A DNA stretch of 40,425 nt from an uncultured OM182 clade bacterium (GTDB taxonomy: Bacteria > Pseudomonadota > Gammaproteobacteria > Pseudomonadales > Azotimanducaceae): positions 1-40,425 of the forward strand of contig CACFLG010000011.1 in the NCBI GenBank assembly GCA_902567095.1, given 5' to 3'. The notes below the pieces were generated by a model, which saw only the letters and a program-made list of their open reading frames with translations, was not told the DNA's origin and made no database searches. Positions 16,417 through 24,767 of the stretch are shown here, one piece after another. Every line of letters starts with the position of its first letter. The first letter of the stretch is position 1. The translations under genes were made by a program, and so were the position numbers.

Positions 16417-18423
16417 TTAAAAGCCGCTCACTGAGGAATTTATTGTGCTTGAAAATTTTTTTGGCGCCTTTCTCTTGCCGAATTGCTCTTTTTCTCCACT
16501 AAAAATAAAAGGTGATTCTTGCTCCAACAGATAATTATAGATAGTGGAATAGGCGAGAACATTTTTGACGTAGTTTCTTGTTTCGTTGAAGGGGATGGTC
16601 TCTATCCAGACATCTAAAGCTAGATCTTTGTTTACCCATTTGTCTACGTTCCCTGGTCCAGCGTTATATGCTGCAGAAGCTAGTATCCGATTATTGTTAT
16701 AACGTCCCAACATCCACCTGAGATAATTTGATCCAAGCCTAATGTTAAAATCCACCTCTAAAAGCTTGTTCTGTGATGAATATTTGATGCCTTCGCTTTT
16801 CGCGATTATTCTTGCGGTTGAGGGCATGAGCTGCATTAATCCTCTTGCTCCGGCAGAGGATTTTGCATCAGGCATAAATGCGCTTTCTTGTCTCGCTACG
16901 GCTAGGCTCCAAGAGATTGGAATATCTAACTGTCTGGCATGTCTTGTAAAGACGTCTTTATGTGCAACAGGGAATCGCTCGGTTAAGCTGTCCCAGCTTT
17001 TGGACTGAATCATCGTTTGTATAGACGCTTTATGCCATCCCCACCTAAGTGCCAAATTAGCAGCGATTATTCGTTCATGTTGTTTGAGCTTGGAGGTAGC
17101 GAAATACCATTCTTGCCGCGCTTTGCCAAGGTATCCCAACGCAAATAATTCCAGCGCTCGCTTGACGGATTTATTTTCCTCTAGGCCGATAGTTTCATCG
17201 TAGGAAATATTATGCACTTCGTGATTGTAGGTGTACTTTGTCCCCATCATGTCTGAGGCAAGAAAACCGTAAAAAGATCGATTTTGACTTAGCTCGCTGT
17301 AAATATCTTGAGCAACCTCTCGATCTGCTTGGTCCTCAGAAAGTGATAGAACCCGCGCTTTCCAATACTTCCACTGCTCCAAATCCCTTCTTTCCTTTGA
17401 AAAAAGATTGATAAGTACAAGAACGTTGCTCCAATCCTTCATCCTTAAACTATGCCTGATCCTTGCTTCAACTAAGTCCGGGTGGTCCCGAAGCTTAATC
17501 GGCAGGGAATCTAAAAGTGATTGATCTATTTCTCTCCTAGACAAGGCCAGACCGATTTTTTCATATGTCTTGTTAAGCTTTGAAGCTTCGAAAGATAAGA
17601 TTTTGCTGTATCGATTTAACAACTCAAGAGCTTTGACGGGTTCGCGTCTACTTAGACGAGCGATGCCATGAAGAACGATTTCTTTGTTTTCCAGTGTGTC
17701 GGCACTGAAACGTTTAAATTTTTTTAAAACTTTTGGGTTTGAGTGGACCAACCTAAAATTTGAGGCCAATTGAGCTTGATTTTCTGCAATATATCTAAGC
17801 AAATACTTAGAAAGACTATTTTCGTCAGCTTTAATACTGAGGCCTAATCTTGACCACGCCATTTCACTGCTTATTCCGCCGGTCGCATTCAAGAGATGAA
17901 AAATTGTATCGCATTCCTTCGGTTGCGAGAAACCAACAGTCCAAAGTCTTGCAGCTTTGTCTAGCCCCGCGAACTTTGACTCTCTTTTGTATAGAGCGTA
18001 ACTGTGAAGGCACTCTAACTCGTTGGAGGGATTTCTCAGTTGGCTATAGTTCCTAAGAAATACTGTCCAATGACCTCGTTTAGCCAAAATAGGCAGCCAA
18101 TGGGAGAGCAGCGGTTGTCCTAATGGAGTTTCGCTATAGTCTTCAAGGAATTTTAAAATTTGTTTTTCCTTGTACCTTGAGATTCTGTAGATCTTTTCAT
18201 TAAACTCCAAATAAGGATAGAGGGAGTAGTTTTTTAAACCTTCTTTTTCATTGGAAAAATTGGAGAATTGATTATTTTTCAGGAAGCGCATCGCCTTTTT
18301 GTATGCTTTTCTTTGCTCTATTAAATCTTTCTTTTGATTTGCCTCATAGGATTGACCGCGAGAAAAGTCTCCTAACGAGTTAGAATAAAAAAGGATTAGA
18401 AAAACAAAAACGAGTACTTTCAC
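16417..18423 (-). CDS. slt: Soluble lytic murein transglycosylase (Slt70 type)
   Basis: 668 residues (645 in E. coli). It cleaves peptidoglycan glycan strands in the periplasm, producing 1,6-anhydro-muropeptides. A signal peptide is seen at the start (MKVLVFVFLILFYSNSLGDF). A long all-helical superhelix follows (about 40-480, full of RxxxxxLxxY-like repeats). The C-terminal SLT domain has catalytic Glu513 in SLAVARQESAF, then SSAGARGLMQLMPSTAR, LGSNYLRWML and ILASAAYNAGPGNVDKWV. The C-terminus (FGKRKAPKKFSST) is a short basic tail. tatD followed directly in the same transcription unit before it was truncated. The gene starts 64 bases after the universal stress gene on the same strand. Confidence 0.95.
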   Translation of the reverse strand: MKVLVFVFLILFYSNSLGDFSRGQSYEANQKKDLIEQRKAYKKAMRFLKNNQFSNFSNEKEGLKNYSLYPYLEFNEKIYRISRYKEKQILKFLEDYSETPLGQPLLSHWLPILAKRGHWTVFLRNYSQLRNPSNELECLHSYALYKRESKFAGLDKAARLWTVGFSQPKECDTIFHLLNATGGISSEMAWSRLGLSIKADENSLSKYLLRYIAENQAQLASNFRLVHSNPKVLKKFKRFSADTLENKEIVLHGIARLSRREPVKALELLNRYSKILSFEASKLNKTYEKIGLALSRREIDQSLLDSLPIKLRDHPDLVEARIRHSLRMKDWSNVLVLINLFSKERRDLEQWKYWKARVLSLSEDQADREVAQDIYSELSQNRSFYGFLASDMMGTKYTYNHEVHNISYDETIGLEENKSVKRALELFALGYLGKARQEWYFATSKLKQHERIIAANLALRWGWHKASIQTMIQSKSWDSLTERFPVAHKDVFTRHARQLDIPISWSLAVARQESAFMPDAKSSAGARGLMQLMPSTARIIAKSEGIKYSSQNKLLEVDFNIRLGSNYLRWMLGRYNNNRILASAAYNAGPGNVDKWVNKDLALDVWIETIPFNETRNYVKNVLAYSTIYNYLLEQESPFIFSGEKEQFGKRKAPKKFSSTINSSVSGF

Positions 18424-18487
18424 TGATCTGACAGGGCTTACAGAGGATTAGAACATTATTCTATTCTTTAACGAAAATTAAAGACAT

Positions 18488-18928
18488 TTATTCTTTTTTG
18501 CCGACTCGAATTGCCAAGACATCGCACGGGGCTCCTTGAAGAACACCGTTAGCAGTGGAGCCCAGCAAAAGTGCCAACCCATGACGTCCGTGGCTCCCAA
18601 CAACAATAAGGTCCGCACCTATGGAATAGGCTAAGGCGTGAATTTCGCTTTCTGGCCTCCCAAATATAAGGTGCTGATCTGACTTTTCTATATCTAGATA
18701 ATCGGAGAATTCGCTTAGGTGCTTTGCTGCTGTTTCTTGAATCTGATCCTGAATGTTTGAGATATCCATCGGGATATCGCCCCCATAAGCTATTGAAAGC
18801 GGCTCAACAACATGAACAATACTTATCCTTGCTTTTAAAGCATGTTTCATTACCAGAGCTTTCTGTGCCACCTCTCCGGACTCTGAACTTAAGTCCAAGC
18901 CCACAAGTATGTGCTTATATTCAATCAT
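18488..18928 (-). CDS. Universal stress protein (UspA family)
   Basis: 146 residues, the standard single-domain length. The Rossmann-like fold begins with EYKHILVGLDLSSESGEVAQ. The ATP-binding motif G-x2-G-x9-G-S/T is present near the C-terminus as GSHGRHGLALLLGSTANGVL, followed by CDVLAIRV. It is therefore of the nucleotide-binding type (UspA-like sequences of this kind can bind ATP). The role is usually survival under stress or growth arrest in the cytoplasm. The ATG at 18928 lies just upstream of the divergent membrane-protein frame. slt follows on the same strand after 64 bases. Confidence 0.92.
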   Translation of the reverse strand: MIEYKHILVGLDLSSESGEVAQKALVMKHALKARISIVHVVEPLSIAYGGDIPMDISNIQDQIQETAAKHLSEFSDYLDIEKSDQHLIFGRPESEIHALAYSIGADLIVVGSHGRHGLALLLGSTANGVLQGAPCDVLAIRVGKKE

Positions 18929-19022
18929 CGCTTATAATGTCTTTTTGCGCTTTAAAGGACGATTTTTAGAATCTACAGGGTTAACACTTCCACCTCAACC
19001 CCCAATAAAAAGAGAATTTCTT

Positions 19023-19541
19023 TTGTCTTATTTTTTTATCCTCCTTGCAGTTGTTTTCGTCTTAACTCCAGTTCTTTCAATATTTCCTAAGAAAAGACAG
19101 AGGGAAATACAAAAAATGAGAGCCCTTGCGTTAAAGTCAGGTGTAATTGTTACTATTAACCAGCCGATACGCTCACAGAGAAAAATTAAGGAAAGTTTTT
19201 CTCAAGCACTAGAGCTTGCTAAAGCTACGGAAGAAAGGGGCGGCGTAACCTACAGTAAGCGCCGCGATAATCGGGAAGGCTTGGGGGTCCGAGTCCCTGT
19301 TGCGTGGCGGATAGAAAAAGAATCTGATGGTCGCTGGTCTTGGCGAATTGATTTCCGCTCGCATGGTTGTGAACCTTTTCGGAGATGGATCGAGAAATCT
19401 GTAATCGATCTTCCTCAGGATACCCAATTTGTTGAAGAACAAAACGGCTTTATCTCTTTAAACTGGTTTGAGAAGTTGCCGGACAGTGAAAAGTTGGTGG
19501 TCGATTTTCTCAACGACTGCGCTAACTTCAAATTTGAGTAA
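19023..19541 (+). CDS. Single-pass membrane protein of unknown function upstream of topA
   Basis: About 172 residues from a TTG at 19023. The frame is open back to an ATG at 18909, but that ATG lies inside the divergent usp gene and has no ribosome binding site. The 19023 start puts one hydrophobic helix at the very N-terminus (LSYFFILLAVVFVLTPVLSI). A basic stretch follows (PKKRQREIQKMRALALKSG), then a soluble domain with VPVAWRIEKESDGRWSWRID and LPQDTQFVEEQNGFISLNWF. The layout suggests an inner-membrane anchored cytoplasmic domain. I recall hypothetical proteins of this form near topA in other gammaproteobacteria but cannot name a function. It is on the same strand as topA, 127 bases upstream. 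Confidence 0.65.
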   Translation: MSYFFILLAVVFVLTPVLSIFPKKRQREIQKMRALALKSGVIVTINQPIRSQRKIKESFSQALELAKATEERGGVTYSKRRDNREGLGVRVPVAWRIEKESDGRWSWRIDFRSHGCEPFRRWIEKSVIDLPQDTQFVEEQNGFISLNWFEKLPDSEKLVVDFLNDCANFKFE

Positions 19542-19599
19542 TTTCCTTAGTTTTAGACTTATTTTTCGAAGGGGTGGGCAGAAAAAATAAAAAACAGAC

Positions 19600-19627
19600 T
19601 TGACCTGAGTAGCCATTGTCCTTTAAA
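19600..19627 (+). promoter_or_regulatory. Candidate sigma-70 promoter of topA
   Basis: TTGACC (19600-19605), a 16-base spacer and TTTAAA (19622-19627), with a GC-rich stretch right after the -10 (CTCGCGGCGAGC). A GC-rich discriminator is typical of supercoiling-sensitive promoters, and topA of E. coli is known to respond to supercoiling; the link here is inference. Confidence 0.45.
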
Positions 19628-19628
19628 A

Positions 19629-19649
19629 CTCGCGGCGAGCTTTTTTTTT
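19629..19649 (+). terminator. Small GC hairpin with nine T, just upstream of topA
   Basis: CTCG-CGG-CGAG followed by C and nine T has the form of a short intrinsic terminator. It lies 88 bases after the stop of the upstream gene and 20 bases before the topA ATG. The stem is only 4 bp. If the candidate topA promoter is right, it would fall at the very start of the topA transcript. Confidence 0.35.
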
Positions 19650-19668
19650 ACTGAAATCGGAAATTTTT

Positions 19669-22308
19669 ATGGCCAAGTCTTTGGTGATTGTTGAGTCGCC
19701 AGCAAAAGCTAAAACGATAAACAAATATCTGGGCAATGGATTCGTTGTGAAGTCCAGTGTTGGACATATTCGAGATTTGCCCGTCAGCGGTGTGAGCAAG
19801 TTAGACCCTAAGGCTAGGGCTAGAGAGGCTGCAAAAACAAGAAAGATGGCGCCTGAAAAGAAAGAAGCCTATAAAAAAGAAAAGGCAAGAAAACAACTAG
19901 TCGCTAGAATGGGAATTGATCCCGAGAATGACTGGAAAGCTGATTATCGAATACTGCCCAAAAGCGATAAAGTGGTTTCGGAGCTCAAGAGACTCGCGAA
20001 AGATGCCCCTCAGATCTACTTAGCGACAGATTTAGACAGGGAAGGGGAAGCTATAGCTTGGCATTTAAGAGAAGCTATCGGTGGAGAAGAGTCACGGTAT
20101 TGCAGAGTGGTCTTTAATGAAATTACAAAGAAAGCGGTAGAGCGAGCTTTTGAGAGCCCGGGAAAATTAAATATGGACCGCGTCAATGCTCAGCAAGCGA
20201 GACGTTTTTTAGATAGGGTAGTCGGATTTAAACTGTCTCCGCTCCTCTGGGCAAAAGTCGCGAGAGGTCTGTCCGCGGGAAGAGTTCAGTCTGTTGCCGT
20301 AAAAGTTGTTGTAGAGAGAGAGCGCGAGATAAGAGCTTTTGTTCCTGAGGAGTTTTGGGAAATTCAAGCTGATTTAGCTGAGGAAAGAAAAAAAGAGGCT
20401 ATGTCAGAAAATCCAATCTGTTTCGATGTTGTGAAGTACGAAGGAAAAAATTTCAGGCCAAGATCGAAAGAAGAAGCTGATCGAGCATTAAAGCTCTTAG
20501 CTGAAGCGAATTATAGAGTAGCCGAAAGAAAAGAGAGGCCCACAAAAACTCGGCCCTCTGCTCCTTTTATCACTTCAACTTTGCAGCAATCTTCCAGCAC
20601 CAGGTTAGGGTTCGGAGTAAAAAAGACAATGATGTTGGCGCAGAGGCTCTATGAAGCTGGTTATATCACCTATATGCGAACCGACTCGACTAATTTGAGT
20701 TCCGATGCGCTTGGGATGGCGCGAGGAATTATCCTTGAAAGCTTCGGAGAAAAATATTTGCCGTCGGAGCCAAGGCTTTATTCGAGTAAGGAAGGCGCGC
20801 AGGAAGCCCACGAAGCCATTCGTCCCTCTGACGCTCAAGTAAAGGCAACCGCATTGAACGGTGTTGATAGGGATGCAGAACGTTTATACGAATTAATTTG
20901 GCGTCAGTTCATTGCAAGCCAGATGACTGACGCGGAGTATCTGAGCACCTCTTTGCTAGTAAAAGCAGATGATTTTGAATTGAAGGTTCGGGGCAGAATT
21001 TTAAAATTTGACGGGCACACCCGTGTCCAAGGTTCTTCTGCTAAGAAAGATGGCGACATTTCCCTACCAGATATTAGAGTTGACCAGAGTTTGGATCTAA
21101 TTAAATTAAATCCATCGCAGCATTTTACAAAACCGCCCCCGAGATATGGGGAGGCGAGCTTAGTAAAAGAGCTCGAAAAAAAAGGCATCGGAAGGCCTTC
21201 CACTTATGCCTCGATTATCACGACTATCCAGGATAGAGGGTACGTGACACTGAGAAATAAGCGTTTTTATGCTGAAAAAATAGGAGATGTAGTTACAGAT
21301 AGATTGAACGAAAGTTTTGATGATCTTTTAGACTATAATTTCACGGCCCAGTTAGAGGAAGGACTTGATAAGGTTTCTGCTGGCGAAGTTGAATGGAAAA
21401 ATTTACTGAATAGCTTTTACTCCGAATTTGAAAATAAACTAGAGCTCGCGGAAAGTTCTGAAGGAATGAGAGCAAATGAGCCAAGCGCCACCGATATTTT
21501 GTGCAAGGAATGTGGTCGACCTATGCAAATTCGTATTGCCAGCACTGGTGTATTTTTAGGGTGTTCGGGCTATGCATTGCCACCTAAAGAGAGATGCAAA
21601 TCGACGATAAACCTGATCTCGGGAGATGAAGCTGTCAGCGATGATGGAGACGAGGAAGAAGAATCGAGAATCCTTCTTGGGAAAGAACGCTGCGATGAGT
21701 GTGGGACGGCAATGGACAGTTACCTCGTAGATGAATCACGAAAAATACATGTTTGTGGTAAAAACCCCGATTGTTCGAGTTTTAAAATAGAGAAAGGTCG
21801 ATTCAAGATCAAAGGCTATGATGGGCCGATCCTAGAATGCGATAAGTGTGGATCCGAGATGCAATTAAAAACGGGTCGTTTTGGGAAGTATTTTGGATGT
21901 ATATCAGACTCTTGTAAAAACACTCGTAAACTGCTCAGAAATGGAGAACCGGCACCACCAAAGATGGATCCCGTCCCCATGCCCGAGCTTTTTTGTCAAA
22001 AGGTAGATGATCATTACGTCCTTAGAGATGGCGGAAGGGGCCTTTTTCTTGCCGCGAGTGGGTTTCCAAAAAATCGTGAGACGCGCAGTCCCTATTTAGA
22101 TGAGCTATTACCGCATCAGAATGAAATAGACCCTAAGTATCAACATCTAATGAGGGGGCCTTCAACAGACTCTTCCGGACGAAGGACCCTAATAAAATTT
22201 TCCACAAAGACAAAAGAACAGTATTTGGTCTCCGAAAAAAATGATGGGAAGCCGTCCGGATGGCGAGCTGACTTTATTGATGGTGAATGGGTCCATTCTC
22301 AAAAGTAA
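19669..22308 (+). CDS. topA: DNA topoisomerase I (type IA)
   Basis: 879 residues (865 in E. coli). It relaxes negatively supercoiled DNA through a tyrosyl-DNA intermediate. The TOPRIM domain begins with [20 protein letters not shown] and has the acidic motif [15 protein letters not shown]. The catalytic tyrosine is Tyr335 in [26 protein letters not shown] and [20 protein letters not shown] belong to the core. The C-terminal region has three zinc-ribbon repeats ([16 protein letters not shown] and [21 protein letters not shown]), followed by a tail with the zinc-less repeat fold ([20 protein letters not shown]). It is convergent with lexA, with 33 bases between them. The protein looks complete. 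Confidence 0.97.
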   Translation: MAKSLVIVESPAKAKTINKYLGNGFVVKSSVGHIRDLPVSGVSKLDPKARAREAAKTRKMAPEKKEAYKKEKARKQLVARMGIDPENDWKADYRILPKSDKVVSELKRLAKDAPQIYLATDLDREGEAIAWHLREAIGGEESRYCRVVFNEITKKAVERAFESPGKLNMDRVNAQQARRFLDRVVGFKLSPLLWAKVARGLSAGRVQSVAVKVVVEREREIRAFVPEEFWEIQADLAEERKKEAMSENPICFDVVKYEGKNFRPRSKEEADRALKLLAEANYRVAERKERPTKTRPSAPFITSTLQQSSSTRLGFGVKKTMMLAQRLYEAGYITYMRTDSTNLSSDALGMARGIILESFGEKYLPSEPRLYSSKEGAQEAHEAIRPSDAQVKATALNGVDRDAERLYELIWRQFIASQMTDAEYLSTSLLVKADDFELKVRGRILKFDGHTRVQGSSAKKDGDISLPDIRVDQSLDLIKLNPSQHFTKPPPRYGEASLVKELEKKGIGRPSTYASIITTIQDRGYVTLRNKRFYAEKIGDVVTDRLNESFDDLLDYNFTAQLEEGLDKVSAGEVEWKNLLNSFYSEFENKLELAESSEGMRANEPSATDILCKECGRPMQIRIASTGVFLGCSGYALPPKERCKSTINLISGDEAVSDDGDEEEESRILLGKERCDECGTAMDSYLVDESRKIHVCGKNPDCSSFKIEKGRFKIKGYDGPILECDKCGSEMQLKTGRFGKYFGCISDSCKNTRKLLRNGEPAPPKMDPVPMPELFCQKVDDHYVLRDGGRGLFLAASGFPKNRETRSPYLDELLPHQNEIDPKYQHLMRGPSTDSSGRRTLIKFSTKTKEQYLVSEKNDGKPSGWRADFIDGEWVHSQK

Positions 22309-22341
22309 GTTTATCTAAACGCAAATTACTTGTTATCTTGT

Positions 22342-22941
22342 CTAATTTCTAACCACTCCAACGGCAAGGCCCTCGATAGCGAAATCATTTTCTCTAAGGT
22401 CTATTTTTATTGGAGAGTAATCGGGGTTTTCTGGTAATAGACTCAAAGAGTGTTTCGTTCCCGATTTTTTTAACCGCTTGACAGTAACTTCATTGTCGAT
22501 CCTCGCTACAATGATATCTCCATTATTGGCATCAGCGGTCTTATGAACTGCTAATAAATCTCCATCTAAAATCCCCGAATCCTTCATTGAATCTCCTCGA
22601 ACCCGCAAAAAATAGTCGGCATTCGGTTTGAAAAAAGATGGAGAAAGTTCGCAATAATCTTCAATATTTTCCTCGGCTAAAATCGGGTTGCCGGCAGCGA
22701 CATTGCCGACTATCGGAATGCCTTCAGCTTCATTTGCCAATTTTATACCTCTTGATGTGCCAGGAATTATTTCGATGGCGCCTTTCTTTGCTAAAGCTTT
22801 TAGGTGCTCCTCTGCAGCGTTAGCACTTTTAAAACCTAATTGCTTGGCGATGTCTGCTCGTGTAGGAGGATAGCCTGTTTCCTCGAGGTGGTTTCTAATA
22901 AGGGATAGAACTTCTTCTTGCCTTGCCGTGAGGTTTTGCAT
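22342..22941 (-). CDS. lexA: LexA repressor, SOS response regulator
   Basis: 199 residues. The winged-helix DNA-binding domain occupies about 1-70 ([40 protein letters not shown]). The self-cleavage site is Ala83-Gly84 (NVAAGNPI). The catalytic dyad is Ser118 ([15 protein letters not shown]) and Lys155 (EVTVKRLKK), each one residue from the E. coli numbering. When RecA is activated by DNA damage LexA cuts itself and SOS genes are released. Two LexA boxes lie 7-41 bases upstream of the start, so the gene represses itself. No sulA-like cell division inhibitor gene is next to it. It is divergent from the LolA-like gene and convergent with topA. Confidence 0.97.
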   Translation of the reverse strand: MQNLTARQEEVLSLIRNHLEETGYPPTRADIAKQLGFKSANAAEEHLKALAKKGAIEIIPGTSRGIKLANEAEGIPIVGNVAAGNPILAEENIEDYCELSPSFFKPNADYFLRVRGDSMKDSGILDGDLLAVHKTADANNGDIIVARIDNEVTVKRLKKSGTKHSLSLLPENPDYSPIKIDLRENDFAIEGLAVGVVRN

Positions 22942-22947
22942 AATACG

Positions 22948-22963
22948 CTGTTTTTTTATACAT
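22948..22963 (-). promoter_or_regulatory. Imperfect LexA box, proximal to lexA
   Basis: CTGT, eight bases (T-rich), ACAT: 7 of 8 conserved positions of the CTGT-N8-ACAG SOS box. It starts 7 bases upstream of the lexA ATG and is separated by three bases from the perfect box, so the two could bind LexA dimers cooperatively. Confidence 0.65.
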
Positions 22964-22966
22964 GTA

Positions 22967-22982
22967 CTGTAATTTTATACAG
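22967..22982 (-). promoter_or_regulatory. Perfect LexA (SOS) box upstream of lexA
   Basis: CTGTAATTTTATACAG matches the SOS consensus CTGT-N8-ACAG exactly, with the flanking TA and TT also as in strong sites. It lies 26-41 bases upstream of the lexA start, where LexA would block its own promoter. It is 102 bases from the divergent LolA-like gene, which might also feel it. Confidence 0.88.
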
Positions 22983-23083
22983 TTTTGTAAAGGGAATTCA
23001 AGATCTTTTTGAAATGAGTTGTCTTAATAAAATCTCGATAAAGTCTGTTAAGGTAAGCATCCTATTTGGGAAAGGTATTTGAA

Positions 23084-23866
23084 ATGTCTAATAATCTAAT
23101 TGCCTTTTTGGTCTTTTTTTTCTTCCCTGCGCTTTTGCTGGCGAATGATGAGGTTCAAGAGGGTTTAAGGATAATGACGGAAGTTGATCGGCGCGATAAT
23201 GGTTGGGTCGATTACACCGTGGACCTGACCATGATTCTGAGTAATGCTCGAGGAGAGACCACCGAGCGAGAAATACAAATGAAGAGCAAAGAGACCGAAG
23301 AAGATGGAGACCGAACACTTATGGTCTTTGATACGCCTCCAGACGTCAGGGGTACTGGGCTTCTTACCTATACCCATTTTATTGGCGAAGACGACCAGTG
23401 GTTGTACCTGCCAGCTCTGAAACGAATCAAAAGAATCGCTTCAAAAAACAAATCCGGACCGTTTATGGGTAGTGAATTTGCATATGAAGACCTCAGTTCT
23501 CAAGAAGTGAGCAAATACTCTTATAGGTATTTAAAAGATGAAATAATGCATGGGGAAGAGCATTTTATTGTTGAGAGGTACCCGTTAGATCAAAACTCTG
23601 GATATACTCGTCAGGTAGCATGGGTTGATAAAGAACATTATCGTTTTCAAAAGATCCAATTCTTTGACAGAAAAAATAAGCACCTAAAGACACTTGATTT
23701 TTATGATTACAGGATGTACGACAATCGAATTTGGAGAGCAAACTCAATGATAATGGAAAATCATGTCAACAAAAAAAGCACTCGACTTGTCTGGAATAAT
23801 TATCAGTTTAATCGCGGAATGCGGGAACAAGACTTTAACAAAAATGCGTTAAAGAGAGTTCGATAA
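23084..23866 (+). CDS. Outer membrane lipoprotein-sorting (LolA-like) protein
   Basis: 260 residues from ATG 23084, preceded by GGAAAGG; an upstream in-frame TTG at 23066 overlaps that site and is rejected. A signal peptide is present (MSNNLIAFLVFFFFPALLLA, then NDEV). The mature part matches the periplasmic LolA-like proteins annotated as outer membrane lipoprotein-sorting proteins: RTLMVFDTPPDVRGTGLLTY, DDQWLYLPALKRIKRIASKN, GSEFAYEDLSSQEV and RLVWNNYQFNRGM near the end. It differs from true LolA in the LPALKRIKRI block and is often found beside envelope transporters of the MMPL/RND type. Here it starts a four-gene operon with a SPOR protein, a beta-barrel and an MscS channel. It probably carries a lipid or lipoprotein across the periplasm, but the cargo is unknown. 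Confidence 0.88.
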   Translation: MSNNLIAFLVFFFFPALLLANDEVQEGLRIMTEVDRRDNGWVDYTVDLTMILSNARGETTEREIQMKSKETEEDGDRTLMVFDTPPDVRGTGLLTYTHFIGEDDQWLYLPALKRIKRIASKNKSGPFMGSEFAYEDLSSQEVSKYSYRYLKDEIMHGEEHFIVERYPLDQNSGYTRQVAWVDKEHYRFQKIQFFDRKNKHLKTLDFYDYRMYDNRIWRANSMIMENHVNKKSTRLVWNNYQFNRGMREQDFNKNALKRVR

Positions 23867-23868
23867 GT

Positions 23869-24684
23869 ATGAACTTATATTTTCGTCTTTTTTTGATTGT
23901 GCCGTTTCTGATTTTCGTGCTGCCGGTTTTTTCAGCACAAAATGTTTTTGTTTTAGGGAGTTTTAAATCGCTTGAAGCAGCTCATAAAGAAGCATACCGA
24001 ATTAGTGACGAACTCGATGTTGACTTGCTTGTAAAAGAGGTCTTAATTGACAGCCTTATTTTCCATCGATTGCTGGTTCCGTATTCGATGGATCCTACTC
24101 TTGAAAGAGAACTTGCCCGAGAATTGGTTGCTCTTGGCGTAAAAGATATTTGGCGTGCTAAAACAGATTTGAATGAAACCGAAAGCTTTGGCCAATCTTC
24201 GGGTTTGGTTAAAGATAAAGCTCAGGGCCGCGTGGGGAATGCTTGGGAAGCTGGAGATTTAGTTGCTTCTGAAAATCAGATGTATCAAGTCGTCGCTGGA
24301 AGCTTCAGACAGGAATCTAAAGCTCGAGAGTTTGTTGAGGATTTGCGCGTTTGGGGCGAGGAGCTTAACGTGGTCGCTAAAGATATTGTCGGTAAGATTT
24401 TTTATCGCGTTGTCTTGGGGCCGCTGCGTCAGAGCGATGCCTTGTTGACAAAAAGAAAACTGGAAGATATTGGGGTTATTTCTCCTTGGCTAATTAGTTA
24501 TGAAGAGACAGTTCCAAGACCTGAGAGTGTAAGCTTGCAAGAAAAAGCTGTTGAAGCTTTGGAAATTGATTCCGCTCCGTATAAACGAGCAGACGAAAAA
24601 ATCGAAGTTAAAGCTCCCTTAAAATCGGTCCCTTCTAGATTTTTAGATGCTGAATATAATCTGGCTAAGTTAAAAAAAAAGTAA
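23869..24684 (+). CDS. SPOR-domain periplasmic protein (possibly N-terminal part of a frameshifted fusion)
   Basis: 271 residues, starting two bases after the LolA-like stop. The signal peptide is clear (MNLYFRLFLIVPFLIFVLPV, then FSAQ). There are two related repeats: a degenerate one right after the signal (NVFVLGSFKSLEAAHKEAYR), and a clear SPOR repeat at about 138-210 (YQVVAGSFRQESKAREFVED, then FYRVVLGPLRQSDALLTKRK). SPOR domains bind denuded peptidoglycan, typically at division sites. The gene ends in LAKLKKK on a run of nine A that forms A-AAA-AAG directly followed by TAA. In the -1 frame the reading continues without a stop into the beta-barrel gene, so this may be the N-terminal part of a 677-residue SPOR-barrel protein. 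Confidence 0.85.
   Translation: MNLYFRLFLIVPFLIFVLPVFSAQNVFVLGSFKSLEAAHKEAYRISDELDVDLLVKEVLIDSLIFHRLLVPYSMDPTLERELARELVALGVKDIWRAKTDLNETESFGQSSGLVKDKAQGRVGNAWEAGDLVASENQMYQVVAGSFRQESKAREFVEDLRVWGEELNVVAKDIVGKIFYRVVLGPLRQSDALLTKRKLEDIGVISPWLISYEETVPRPESVSLQEKAVEALEIDSAPYKRADEKIEVKAPLKSVPSRFLDAEYNLAKLKKK
24675..24684 (+). other. Slippery heptamer A-AAA-AAG followed by TAA
   Basis: The SPOR frame reads AAA AAA AAG TAA. The heptamer A-AAA-AAG (24675-24681) is the same as the dnaX programmed -1 frameshift site, here with a stop codon directly after. A 7-bp stem (AGATAAG 24707-24713 with CTTATCT 24732-24738) lies 25 bases downstream, farther than the usual 5-9 bases. A one-base error in the nine-A run would give the same picture. 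Confidence 0.5.
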
Positions 24685-24767
24685 AAGGCGCGTATAGCCA
24701 AAAAAAAGATAAGGCCCTTTGGAGCGCAGCTCTTATCTCGGATTCTCGGTTTTTTCTTGAAAGATCA

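Noticed and set aside
18909-19022. ATG at 18909 as start of the membrane protein upstream of topA
   Set aside because: It is inside the divergent usp coding region, has no ribosome binding site, and adds 38 residues that are unlike a protein start; TTG at 19023 was preferred, though not proven.
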